DNA of 64,000 bases. Source: Mycolicibacterium rhodesiae. Lineage in GTDB: Bacteria; Actinomycetota; Actinomycetes; Mycobacteriales; Mycobacteriaceae. Location: NCBI RefSeq assembly GCF_002086695.1, contig NZ_MVIH01000001.1, forward strand, positions 186,001 to 250,000, written 5' to 3'. The notes beneath the pieces were generated by a model. The model was not told the origin of the DNA and searched no databases. It saw nothing but the letters and a program-made list of their open reading frames with translations. The position numbers were made by a program, and so were the translations under genes. Positions 47,936 to 56,517 of the stretch are shown here, in pieces; the stretch's first letter is position 1; the number at the start of each line of letters is the position of its first letter.

Positions 47936-48922
47936 CAGCCGGTCCAGCACGGTGGCGACGATCTTGTCCGTCGACAGGCCGTACCGGTCGTGCAGGGTCG
48001 GCAGTGCGCCGGCCGCCAGGAATTCGTCCGGCAGTGCGATCGGAGTGATCTGTGTGCCCAGTCCGCGTCGTACCGCGGCCGAGGCCACCGTTTCGAAGAG
48101 TCCGCCGACGACCGTGTGGTTTTCGCAGGTGACGACAAGCCGGTCGGTATCGACTTGGGCCAGAACCGTTTCGGCGTCGAACGGTTTGATGGTCGGGGTG
48201 TGCACCACCGCGACGTCGACCTTGTGGGCGGCGAGCCGGTCGGCAGCCTGCAACGCCCGCATGGTCATCAGGCCGCTGGCGATCAGCACCACGTCTGCGC
48301 CGCCCCGGAGCACCTTGGCCTTGCCGAGTTCGAATCGGTAGTCGTATTCATCGAGCACGGTGGGCACGTTGCCGCGCAGTAAGCGCAGGTACGTGGGTCC
48401 GGGGTGGTCGGCGAGTTGGGGGACCGCCTGTTCGATGTCGACGGAGTCGCACGGGTCGACGATCGTCAGGTTCGGCATCCCCCGAAAGATGGCGATGTCC
48501 TCGGTGGCCTGGTGTGACGGGCCGTATCCGGTGGTGAGCCCGGGCAACCCGCCGACGACGTTGACGTTGAGATCGGGTTCGGCGATGTCGAGGCAGATGA
48601 AGTCGTAGGCACGTCGCGCGGCGAACACCGAGTAGGTCGAGGCGAAGGGAATCAGGCCCGTCTCGGCCATCCCCGCCGCCGCACCGAACAGCAGCTGTTC
48701 GGCCATCCCCATCTGGAAGAAGCGGTCGGGGAACTCGTTGGCGAAGATGTGCATGTCGGTGTACTTGCCGAGATCGGCAGTCAGTCCGACGATCCGATCA
48801 TCGGCTCGGGCCGCCTTCACCAGCGCGTGGCCGAACGGTGCCGGCGCCGTCTTCTGGCCCGGGTCGGCGAACGACGCGATCATCGCCGAGGTCTTCAACT
48901 TCTGCGGTGCCGCGGTGGTCAT
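47933..48922 (-). CDS. Split transketolase, C-terminal subunit
   Basis: 329 residues covering the pyrimidine-binding and C-terminal domains: FFQMGMAEQLLFGAAAGMAETG with the conserved Glu that contacts thiamine diphosphate, GLTTGYGPSHQATED, and a C-terminal VVTCENHTVVGGL Rossmann-like domain. It needs the N-terminal subunit encoded by the overlapping upstream gene (ATGA). Two-subunit transketolases commonly serve dedicated pathways for unusual sugars instead of the pentose phosphate pathway. Confidence 0.88.
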   Translation of the reverse strand: MTTAAPQKLKTSAMIASFADPGQKTAPAPFGHALVKAARADDRIVGLTADLGKYTDMHIFANEFPDRFFQMGMAEQLLFGAAAGMAETGLIPFASTYSVFAARRAYDFICLDIAEPDLNVNVVGGLPGLTTGYGPSHQATEDIAIFRGMPNLTIVDPCDSVDIEQAVPQLADHPGPTYLRLLRGNVPTVLDEYDYRFELGKAKVLRGGADVVLIASGLMTMRALQAADRLAAHKVDVAVVHTPTIKPFDAETVLAQVDTDRLVVTCENHTVVGGLFETVASAAVRRGLGTQITPIALPDEFLAAGALPTLHDRYGLSTDKIVATVLDRL

Positions 48923-49758
48923 GCCGGAACTCCTTCGTAACCTGCGGTCAGCTGATCGCGGCAGATCTGCCATTCGTCAGCGTCGATCCGCATGAAGTGG
49001 GCCTTCTCCCGGTTCTCGAGGAGTGCAACGCCCCGCCCGATCCTGGTGTCGCACAGAATGACTGATGGTTTGTCTGCGCTGACCTGATCGAACGCGGTCA
49101 GCAGTGCCGCGACGTCGTTGCCGTCGACGCGCTGGACGTGCCAGCCGCAGGCGGCCCACTTGTCGGCAACCGGTTCGGTGCGCAGAACACCCGCGGTGGG
49201 GCCGTCGGCCTGCAGGGCGTTGATGTCCACCATGGCAATCAGATTCGACAGCCCGTGATGAGACGCTCCCATCGCCGCCTCCCATGTCGAACCCTCGTCG
49301 AGCTCGCCGTCGGACAGGAAGTTGATCACCCTGGCTGTGTTGCCTTGATGGCGTAGCGCCAGCGCCATGCCCACGGCGACGGTCAATCCGTGTCCGAGCG
49401 AGCCACCCGAGATCTCCATTCCGGGTGTGTAGCTTGCCATTCCCGACATCGGCAGACGGGAATCGTCCGAGCCGTAGGTGGCCAGTTCGTCGACGTCCAC
49501 GATGCCTGCCTCAGCCAGTGCGGCGTACAGGCCGATGGCGTAATGGCCGGTGGACAACAGGAACCGGTCCCGCTCACTCCACTGCGGATCGTCTGCACGG
49601 TAATTCAGTTGGTCGGCGTATACCGCGGCGAGCATGTCGGCGGCACCCAGTGCCTGACCGACGTAGCCCTGGCCTTGTGCCTCACCCATGTTCAGAGCGT
49701 GATGACGCATTCGGTAGGCGGCCTCGCTGACGCGCGTGATCCGGGTATCGGCAGCCAT
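48919..49758 (-). CDS. Split transketolase, N-terminal subunit
   Basis: 279 residues with the pyrophosphate-binding domain: YVGQALGAADMLAAVY, RDRFLLSTGHYAIGLYAAL, GGSLGHGLTVAVGMALA, and the ThDP-Mg motif SDGELDEGSTWEAAM ... DINALQADG, where Ser replaces the first Gly of the usual GDG. Together with the downstream subunit it transfers two-carbon ketol units. ATG 49758 follows the transporter stop as TGATG; GTG 49761 is the alternative. Confidence 0.88.
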   Translation of the reverse strand: MAADTRITRVSEAAYRMRHHALNMGEAQGQGYVGQALGAADMLAAVYADQLNYRADDPQWSERDRFLLSTGHYAIGLYAALAEAGIVDVDELATYGSDDSRLPMSGMASYTPGMEISGGSLGHGLTVAVGMALALRHQGNTARVINFLSDGELDEGSTWEAAMGASHHGLSNLIAMVDINALQADGPTAGVLRTEPVADKWAACGWHVQRVDGNDVAALLTAFDQVSADKPSVILCDTRIGRGVALLENREKAHFMRIDADEWQICRDQLTAGYEGVPA

Positions 49759-51101
49759 CACGCGGCCAGAGAGTGTCGAGCCGACGCATCGGCGGTCGCG
49801 GTTTCGGCTGCGCTGCGCTCGGTCGCCCCCCAGGTCTCGCGGGTGGCGATGGCGGCCACCAGGCCGATCGCGGCATAAGCGGAGAACAGCAGCGCGGGGC
49901 CGATCCAGCCGAAACCCTCATAGAGCAGCGTCGTGATGAACGGGGTGAACCCGGAGACCATGGCCGAAATCTGGTAGGCCAGTGAGGCTCCGGAGGCGCG
50001 CGTGTTGGCGGTGAACAGCTCGGGGAACCAGGCGCCCTGGGCGCCGGCCAACGCGTTCTGGCACACGCCGTATGCGATGACGAAGGTGGCGATGATGACG
50101 AGGAAGAAGCCGGTGTTGACGAGCAGGAACATCAACACGCCGAACGGGATACCGAACGCGCAGACCCAGATGTAGACGGGGCGTCGTCCCACCCTGTCGG
50201 TGAGCCGCGCCCACGCCATGGTGGCGAAGATGCCGACGAAGGACGCGATGCACAATGCCACAAGGGTTTCGGTCTTGTCGGCGAGTTGCGCGTTCTTCAG
50301 GTAGCTGATCATGTAGGTGATCGAGACTGCGTATCCAGCGGTCTCGGCGATGCGAAGCCCGATGCCGCGCAAAATGTTTCGCCAATCGGTCTTGATGACT
50401 TGGGTGATCGGGGACTTCACGATCTTGCCCTCGTCCTTGACGTCGGTGAAGACCGGGGACTCAGGCACCCGGGCGCGGATGATGAGCCCCACGATGACGA
50501 GCACGATGCTGGCCAGGAAGGGGACCCGCCAGGCCCAGTCGCCGCCGATGTGAACGCTGACCAGGAAGACGAGGTTGGCCAGCAGCAGTCCCACCGGGAA
50601 GCCGGCTTGCACGATGCCGGTGTAGCGGCCCTTCTGCTTCCACGGTGCGTGCTCGTAGCTCATCAAGATGGCACCGCCCCATTCGGCGCCGAATGCCAGG
50701 CCCTGGATGATGCGCACGGCAACCAGCAGAGCCGGGGCGAGCACGCCGACGGCCGCGTAGGTCGGCAGCAGGCCGATCGCGAAGGTGGCCAACCCCATGA
50801 CGATGAGAGAGGCGACCAGCACCGGCTTGCGCCCCAGCCGGTCGCCGAGGTGGCCACCGATGATCCCGCCCAGCGGGCGCGCGGCGAAGCCGACACCGAG
50901 GGTGGCGAACGCCGCCAGCGTGCCGGCCACCGGGCTGGAGTTGGGGAAGAACGCGTGCCCGAAGTACAGCGCGGCGGCCGTCCCGAAACCGATGAAGTCA
51001 TAGGTCTCGATGACGGCGCCCACTCCGGAGCCGATCGCAACCCGCTTGGCGTCCGGTGTGCCGTTCACCGGGCCCCGCATTCTCAGAGCGTCGTCGCTCA
51101 T
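49758..51101 (-). CDS. MHS-family (MFS) metabolite:proton symporter
   Basis: 447 residues, 12 predicted membrane segments. The MFS loop motif GGHLGDRLGRKPVL lies between TM2 and TM3, FGAEWGGAILMSYEHAP is typical of the metabolite:H+ symporter group (ShiA/ProP type), and a hydrophilic central loop follows TM6. It probably imports the growth substrate of this locus, a sugar acid or polyol by context. AAAGG abuts ATG 51110, so ATG 51101 with 8-base spacing is preferred. First gene of the leftward operon, divergent from the isomerase gene. Confidence 0.85.
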   Translation of the reverse strand: MSDDALRMRGPVNGTPDAKRVAIGSGVGAVIETYDFIGFGTAAALYFGHAFFPNSSPVAGTLAAFATLGVGFAARPLGGIIGGHLGDRLGRKPVLVASLIVMGLATFAIGLLPTYAAVGVLAPALLVAVRIIQGLAFGAEWGGAILMSYEHAPWKQKGRYTGIVQAGFPVGLLLANLVFLVSVHIGGDWAWRVPFLASIVLVIVGLIIRARVPESPVFTDVKDEGKIVKSPITQVIKTDWRNILRGIGLRIAETAGYAVSITYMISYLKNAQLADKTETLVALCIASFVGIFATMAWARLTDRVGRRPVYIWVCAFGIPFGVLMFLLVNTGFFLVIIATFVIAYGVCQNALAGAQGAWFPELFTANTRASGASLAYQISAMVSGFTPFITTLLYEGFGWIGPALLFSAYAAIGLVAAIATRETWGATERSAAETATADASARHSLAA

Positions 51102-51164
51102 GCTGGTCATCCTTTCAAACTCCCGTCCCAGGTGGTCTTGAACAGGCCCTCCACATCACTGCTG

Positions 51165-51276
51165 ACTGTCAACAGTGCGTCAGATCACTAGTGTGACCAC
51201 GCCCACAACGGGTTGTCAACAGTCAACAACGATTGGATGTTGGTAGTTGACTGTTAACAGTCATCATCGCTACTGT
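51165..51276. promoter_or_regulatory. Divergent control region: three operator-like sites and promoter
   Basis: ACTGTCAACAGT (51165-51176), GTTGTCAACAGT (51212-51223) and the perfect palindrome ACTGTTAACAGT (51250-51261) share a consensus with the two sites at gntR. The rightward promoter is TTGACT (51247-51252), 18 bases, TACTGT (51271-51276), so the palindrome overlaps the -35 box and spacer. TGTGA-N6-CCACA at 51192-51207 differs from a CRP/GlxR site by one base. Confidence 0.6.
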
Positions 51277-51304
51277 GGTCGCCATCACATGGATTGGAGG
51301 TGAC

Positions 51305-52135
51305 ATGAGCGCCGCGCTCCACGGCCGTCTCGGCTGTTCGACCATCACTTTTCGGCACCAGTCGCTGCCGCAGGCACTGACGACGATCGCCGGTCTCGGC
51401 TTCACCGAGATCGACCTCGGCGCGCTGCCCGGCGTGTGCGATCACGTGCCATGGGTGCTCGACGATGCGGCCGTCGAACAGGTGGCCGCGACCGTGAATC
51501 GCTCCGGTCTGACGATTCGATCGATCAACGGCGACGTGGGTGATCTGAACGTCCCCCTCGATGGCGCACAGCGCTCAGCGAGGTCCCGCCACCTCGACAT
51601 GCTCATCGCCCTCGCGGCAGTGACCGCGGCGCGCGCGCTGGTGCTGCCGTGCGGGGCGCTGGGCCACGAGCCGGTGGCAGGTCTCGATGCCGATCTCGAC
51701 CGGGTTGCCGCCGAGCTGCATGCCGCCGCGGACACAGCGCGGGATTGCGGAGTCGAGCTGTGGACCGAATCCCTACATTTTCACCGGCTGTGCTTCGACA
51801 TCGAACGTGCGCAGCAGCTTCACGACCGGCTGGGTGAGGACGTCGGGATCGTGATGGATTTCAGCCACATCGTCGCCTCCGGCGGCGACCCGGCCGACTT
51901 CGCCGGCCGATTCGGCACCCGTATCACGCATGTGCACATCCGAGATGCGGTGCCGGGCAACATCAATCTGTCCGTGGGCAACGGCGCGGTCGATTTCGGC
52001 CGCGGTCTCAAGGCGCTGGCCGACACCGGCTACAGCGGCCACTTCGCCCTCGAGCTGGAAACCCGCGACATCAGCGACGACGAGCGCCCCGCGGCGGCAG
52101 TCCGTGCGGGCCAGGTCATTTCCGAACTCATCTGA
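51305..52135 (+). CDS. TIM-barrel sugar isomerase/epimerase
   Basis: 276 residues of the xylose-isomerase-like barrel family (hydroxypyruvate isomerase/EryH type). GFTEIDLGALPG near the start, ALVLPCGALGHEP, VELWTESLHFHRLCFD, IVMDFSHIVASGGDP and THVHIRDAVPGNINLSVGNGAVDF place the metal-binding Glu, Asp, His and Glu residues at strand ends. It should interconvert aldose and ketose, or epimerise a keto sugar, with a divalent metal. GGAGG at 51296-51300 fixes ATG 51305. First gene of the rightward operon. Confidence 0.85.
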   Translation: MSAALHGRLGCSTITFRHQSLPQALTTIAGLGFTEIDLGALPGVCDHVPWVLDDAAVEQVAATVNRSGLTIRSINGDVGDLNVPLDGAQRSARSRHLDMLIALAAVTAARALVLPCGALGHEPVAGLDADLDRVAAELHAAADTARDCGVELWTESLHFHRLCFDIERAQQLHDRLGEDVGIVMDFSHIVASGGDPADFAGRFGTRITHVHIRDAVPGNINLSVGNGAVDFGRGLKALADTGYSGHFALELETRDISDDERPAAAVRAGQVISELI

Positions 52136-52154
52136 GAAGCACACAAGGAGAACC

Positions 52155-52922
52155 ATGGACCAGAAGACCGCAGTCATCACCGGCGCCACCTCGGAAAAGG
52201 GAATCGGGGTGACCGTCGCTCAGCGCTACGCCAGTGAAGGCTGGGCCGTCGTCATCCTGGACCTGGACGGGGAGAAGTCGGCCAAGGTCGCTGCCGAGAT
52301 CGGAAACCAGTTCGCAGTTCCGGCTTTTGGCCACGCCGTGGACGTCACCTCGGAGGAGTCGGTGACAGCCGCGCACGCAGCTGTGGCAGCCGAGGTGGCA
52401 TCGGGCAACCTGCCTCCGGTCGGCGCATTGGCCAACATCGCAGGCATCACCTCCCCGGTGCCGTTTCTGGAGACCACCCTCGAGCTGTGGAACAAGGTGT
52501 TCGCCGTCAACGCGACTGGCACCTACCTGGTCACGAAGGCGTTCCTACCGGACATGATCGCTCAGGGCTGGGGCCGCATCGTGAACATGTCGTCGGTGTC
52601 CGCCCAGCGCGGTGGCGGCGTCTTCGGCAAGGTGCCCTACTCCTCGGCCAAGGCCGCGGTCCTGGGCTTCACCAAGGCGCTCGCCCGCGAGGTCGCCGAC
52701 AAGGGCGTCACCGTCAATGCCGTGACGCCGGGCGCCGTCGACACCAATATTCGGGTTGGTTCGACCGATGAGCAGGAAGCGGCGTTGGCCGCGGCCATTC
52801 CGGTCGGCCGTACCGCGACCACCGACGAGGTGGCAGCCGTCTTCACTTTCCTGTCCAGCGCGGACGCCAGTTACCTCACCGGAACCACCGTTGATATCAA
52901 CGGCGGCAGCCACATTCACTAG
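52155..52922 (+). CDS. SDR-family polyol/sugar dehydrogenase
   Basis: 255 residues of the classical short-chain dehydrogenases. The nucleotide motif TGATSEKGIG spans 10-19 with an insertion before GIG, LDLDGEK suggests NAD(H) preference, NIAG lies near 95, catalytic Ser in NMSSVS and YxxxK in YSSAKA, and PG-type VTPGAVDTNI. It probably oxidises a polyol or reduces a keto sugar feeding the kinase encoded next. AAGGAG precedes ATG 52155. 8 bases separate it from the kinase gene. Confidence 0.88.
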   Translation: MDQKTAVITGATSEKGIGVTVAQRYASEGWAVVILDLDGEKSAKVAAEIGNQFAVPAFGHAVDVTSEESVTAAHAAVAAEVASGNLPPVGALANIAGITSPVPFLETTLELWNKVFAVNATGTYLVTKAFLPDMIAQGWGRIVNMSSVSAQRGGGVFGKVPYSSAKAAVLGFTKALAREVADKGVTVNAVTPGAVDTNIRVGSTDEQEAALAAAIPVGRTATTDEVAAVFTFLSSADASYLTGTTVDINGGSHIH

Positions 52923-52930
52923 GTGATGAC

Positions 52931-54649
52931 ATGACACGCCTCTTCAACGACCCGGCCACGTTCACCGAGGACATGCTCGGCGGCTTTCTCGACATCCACG
53001 CGTCGTACGTGGTCGGGGTACCCGGCGGCGTTGTGCGGGCAACCGAGACACCGCCGGGCAAGGTGGCGGTGGTGGTCGGCGGCGGATCTGGTCACTACCC
53101 GGCGTTCTGCGGTGTGGTCGGAGCGGGCTTCGCCGACGGGGCGGTGGTGGGTAACATCTTCACCTCACCGTCGGCGCAGGAGGCGGTGTCGGTGGCACGA
53201 GCCGCCCACGGCGACGCCGGCGTCCTGCTACTCACCGGCAACTACGCCGGCGACGTGATGAACTTCGGACTCGCCGTCGAGCAGCTGCGCGCCGACGGGA
53301 TCGACGCCCGGTTTCTCACCGTGACCGACGATATCGCCAGTGCGGGCCCCGAAGATCTGGTCAGGCGGCGTGGTATCGCCGGCGACTTCACGGTATTCCG
53401 TTGCGCTGGAGCGTGTTCCGAAGAAGGCGCCGACCTGGACGAGGTCGAGCGGGTGGCGGTCAAGGCCAACGCGGCAACCCGTACTCTCGGCGTCGCCTTC
53501 GACGGATGCACCCTGCCTGGAGCGGATCGGCCGCTGTTCACCGTCCCGGCCGGCACCATGGGCCTGGGATTGGGCATCCACGGGGAGCCGGGCATCGCCA
53601 GCCATGAGATGCCCACTGCCGCCGAACTGGCCCGCCTGCTGGTCTCCGGCGTGGTCGCCGAGAAGCCGGCAGGTGCATCGGGTCGGGTGGCCGTGATCCT
53701 CAACGGTCTGGGACGCACCAAATATGAGGAGCTGTTCGTGGTGTGGAACTCGGTGGCCGCGCTGCTGGCCGAATCCGGTTACACCGTAGTGCATCCCGAG
53801 GTCGGCGAATTGGTCACCAGCCTGGACATGGCGGGGTGCTCGCTGACCGTGATGTGGCTCGACGAGGAACTCGAACGGTTGTGGACGTCGCCGGCCGATA
53901 CCCCCGCCTACCGCAAGGGTGGCGTCTCGGCCCAGGCCGGGGTGGGGCGCTCCCAGTTTACGCAGGCCGCGGTGCATGTCGCGGTCGCCGACGCGGACCC
54001 GGCGTCGCAAGCCGGTGGTCGCGTTGTGGCGGAGAGCTTCTCGGCGATCGCTGCGCAGATGGTCGAATCCGAGGACGATCTGGGCAAGATCGACGCAGTC
54101 GCGGGTGACGGTGACCATGGCCGTGGCATGGTCAAGGGATCCACCGCTGCCGCCGAGGCAGCGCGGGCAGTGGCAGCCCAGGCGGGGGGAATCGCATCGG
54201 TGCTTCGCGCCGCAGGCGACGCCTGGGCTGCCAAGGCCGGCGGAACATCGGGGGTGTTGTGGGGCGCGGCGCTCAACGCCGCCGCGGGCGTCCTCGGAGA
54301 TCACGGGCTGCCCGGCGATACCGCTGTCGCAGCGGCGCTGCGAGCCGGGTACGACGCGCTCGCCGCACTGGGCAAGGCCGCGCGTGGAGACAAGACCATG
54401 CTCGATGCGTTCGGCCCCTTCGTCGACGCGTTCGCCGAAAGCGTTAATGCGGGCGCAGATTGGCGATCCGCATGGTCGCAGTCAGCCGAGGTGGCGCACA
54501 AGGCGGCCGCGTCGACCGCCGAACTGCGACCCATGGTGGGCCGGGCTCGTCCGCTCGCCGAGCGCAGCATCGGTACTCCCGACGCCGGCGCGGTGTCGCT
54601 GGCCCTGTGTATCACCACGGTTACTCAACTGATCGAGGAGAAACGATGA
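52931..54649 (+). CDS. Fused DhaK-DhaL dihydroxyacetone/erythrulose-type kinase
   Basis: 572 residues. The DhaK domain (1-335) has the substrate loop GGGSGHYP and the His that binds the ketose covalently, His217 in GIHGEPG. The DhaL ATP domain (about 370-572) has GDGDHGRGM and a TPDAGA-type C-terminal motif. Full-length fusions are ATP-dependent kinases for dihydroxyacetone, or, in mycobacterial tetritol pathways, erythrulose (LerK/DerK type). The neighbours favour a C4 or branched ketose over dihydroxyacetone. Its stop overlaps the RpiB-like start (ATGA). Confidence 0.88.
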   Translation: MTRLFNDPATFTEDMLGGFLDIHASYVVGVPGGVVRATETPPGKVAVVVGGGSGHYPAFCGVVGAGFADGAVVGNIFTSPSAQEAVSVARAAHGDAGVLLLTGNYAGDVMNFGLAVEQLRADGIDARFLTVTDDIASAGPEDLVRRRGIAGDFTVFRCAGACSEEGADLDEVERVAVKANAATRTLGVAFDGCTLPGADRPLFTVPAGTMGLGLGIHGEPGIASHEMPTAAELARLLVSGVVAEKPAGASGRVAVILNGLGRTKYEELFVVWNSVAALLAESGYTVVHPEVGELVTSLDMAGCSLTVMWLDEELERLWTSPADTPAYRKGGVSAQAGVGRSQFTQAAVHVAVADADPASQAGGRVVAESFSAIAAQMVESEDDLGKIDAVAGDGDHGRGMVKGSTAAAEAARAVAAQAGGIASVLRAAGDAWAAKAGGTSGVLWGAALNAAAGVLGDHGLPGDTAVAAALRAGYDALAALGKAARGDKTMLDAFGPFVDAFAESVNAGADWRSAWSQSAEVAHKAAASTAELRPMVGRARPLAERSIGTPDAGAVSLALCITTVTQLIEEKR

Positions 54650-55116
54650 ACGGCCAACCCCTGCGGATCGTCGTGGGTTGTGACGACGCCGGTCTGCAAT
54701 ACAAGGACATCCTGCGTCGCGATCTCGAATCGCATCCGCGAGTGGAGTCGGTGGTCGATGTCGGGGTCGGCCCCGACGAGCACACCGCGTACCCACACGT
54801 CGCGGTGATGGCGGCCCGCATGGTGGCCGAGGGGGTAGCCGACCGGGCGCTGCTGATCTGCGGAACCGGTCTCGGGGTCGCGATCGCCGCGAACAAGGTC
54901 CCCGGCGTCCGTGCGGTCACCGCGCACGACAGCTTCTCTGTGGAACGGGCGATCCTGAGCAACGACGCGCAGGTTCTGTGCTTCGGGCAGCGGGTGGTCG
55001 GTGTCGAACTGGCCCGCCGACTGGCGGCGGAATGGCTGGGCTACGAGTTCGATCCGGCATCGGCCTCGGCCGAGAAGGTCGCCGCGATCTGCGGGTACGA
55101 AACTACGACCGCGTGA
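54646..55116 (+). CDS. RpiB/LacAB-family sugar-phosphate isomerase (DerI-like)
   Basis: 156 residues. [11 protein letters not shown] near the N-terminus (usual GxDHAG, Asp replacing His), the phosphate-binding [19 protein letters not shown] with active-site Cys, and [15 protein letters not shown]. The family isomerises ribose-5-phosphate, allose-6-phosphate or erythrulose phosphates. Next to a DhaK-type kinase this matches tetritol pathways of M. smegmatis, where an RpiB homologue acts on D-erythrulose-4-phosphate. GAGGAG precedes the ATG. Its last 14 bases overlap the convergent TetR gene. Confidence 0.88.
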   Translation: MNGQPLRIVVGCDDAGLQYKDILRRDLESHPRVESVVDVGVGPDEHTAYPHVAVMAARMVAEGVADRALLICGTGLGVAIAANKVPGVRAVTAHDSFSVERAILSNDAQVLCFGQRVVGVELARRLAAEWLGYEFDPASASAEKVAAICGYETTTA

Positions 55117-56377
55117 CGACGACGCCGCGCAGTGAGGTGTCGCGCACGCACAACAGCGAGGCGCGGGTGCCGATCTCGCGCAGGATGCTCTCGGGAATCC
55201 ACCCGACTCCGATCACCGAGCGCGCGAGCAGATCGTTGGACGGGCTGTCGATGCTGATCTCGCCGGACTTGATGCCTTCGGAGAGCAAGGCTTTCATCTG
55301 ACGCACCCGCTTGGTGAACAGCCATCCCGGGTTCGGCGTGTCCGGGGGAGACTGCCGCATCCACGCCAGTTGAATCCGGAACTCGTCGGCGAATCGGTCC
55401 ATCGCGTTGGTGTTGATCCAACTCAGGGCGTCCAGCTTCTCGACACTCGAGGAGTCCGACGCCAACACCTTCGACCACCCCAGCGCGACCTTCTCGCCGA
55501 ACGACTGCATGATCGCCGCCAGCAGCTGGTCCTTGGACCCGATCAATCGGTACACCGTGCCGGTACCCATGCCGGCCGCCGACGCGATGTCGCGGACGGT
55601 CGTGACCTCGTAGCCCTTCTTGCCGAATTCGGTTCTGGCGACCGCGCGTACGTGGGCCGCCTTGTCGTCGGCATCGGCGTCGACGTCGTCGGTCCAGGAC
55701 CGGACGACGGCTTCGGCGGCCAGGAACGCCGCGGACGCATCCAGTTGTTCGTCGGTCGGTGAGCCCGCCGCCAGGCCCTCGAGAAGGATTCGGCACAGCA
55801 GCGCAGCCGACTTGTCGGAGCTTGCGTTGCCGCGTATGACATCGAGCCCGATCTGCAGCATCGTCTGCACGATCCGCTCGGCCAGGACGGTCAGATCCAC
55901 GTCGGACCTCAGGTAGCCGCTCCAGCGCGCCGCACGAAGGGTTTCCAGCATCGACTGCAGCAGCGCGGTAGGGCGGCGTGCCGCCAGAGCGGTCAGCTCG
56001 TGATTCGAACTCGGGCCTTCGTAGAACGACATCTGCAAGGCGGCGCGATGGGTGACCGAGCACTGCGCGATCGCCTTGCACAGGTCGGCGATCTGGTCGA
56101 AGGCCGGGTGGAAGTCGGGATCGTTGAGACGGCTCTGCGCTTCGTCGGCGATCCGGTCCAGGTCCTCGTGATAGCGGCGCAGCAACTCGACGAGGATCGC
56201 TTCTTTGGAATCGAAGTGGTGGTACAGGCTGCCGGGAAGAATGCCTGCCGCGTCAGCGATCTCCTGCAAGGACGCGCGCAGGCCGGACGTCGCGATGATG
56301 GCAGCCGCGGTCTGCAAGATCTCGGTGCGGCGCGTGCCGTCGTCGTAGGCATGGCTGGGCCCCGCGTTCGGTGTCAT
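55103..56377 (-). CDS. Tandem (double) TetR-family regulator
   Basis: 424 residues with two complete TetR units in one chain. HTH 1 is at about 18-65 ([26 protein letters not shown]) with its own helical ligand domain to about 225; HTH 2 is at about 240-290 ([26 protein letters not shown]) with a second ligand domain. The usual length is about 200. A single continuous frame and normal codon use argue against a frameshift artefact. One chain may act as an intramolecular pseudo-dimer. Ligand unknown; ATG 56377 is the best start. Confidence 0.82.
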   Translation of the reverse strand: MTPNAGPSHAYDDGTRRTEILQTAAAIIATSGLRASLQEIADAAGILPGSLYHHFDSKEAILVELLRRYHEDLDRIADEAQSRLNDPDFHPAFDQIADLCKAIAQCSVTHRAALQMSFYEGPSSNHELTALAARRPTALLQSMLETLRAARWSGYLRSDVDLTVLAERIVQTMLQIGLDVIRGNASSDKSAALLCRILLEGLAAGSPTDEQLDASAAFLAAEAVVRSWTDDVDADADDKAAHVRAVARTEFGKKGYEVTTVRDIASAAGMGTGTVYRLIGSKDQLLAAIMQSFGEKVALGWSKVLASDSSSVEKLDALSWINTNAMDRFADEFRIQLAWMRQSPPDTPNPGWLFTKRVRQMKALLSEGIKSGEISIDSPSNDLLARSVIGVGWIPESILREIGTRASLLCVRDTSLRGVVVTRS

Positions 56378-56411
56378 GCGCGAGCGACCCACGACTCCTC
56401 CAACGGCCGGA

Positions 56412-56424
56412 ACCAATATTTGGT
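56412..56424. promoter_or_regulatory. Palindrome upstream of the double TetR gene
   Basis: ACCAA-TAT-TTGGT, 5-base perfect arms, lies 35 bases upstream of the double-TetR start in an otherwise GC-rich gap (56378-56517). It is a candidate autoregulatory operator; its AT-rich centre also makes it promoter-like. Confidence 0.35.
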
Positions 56425-56517
56425 GGACGCTACCAGGGCCGGGCTGGCTGACAGGCCCACTACCTGCGGATGTGGATCAAAAACGACAAGCTCCGGTAGA
56501 CGCGTTTGGTTTCGGTG

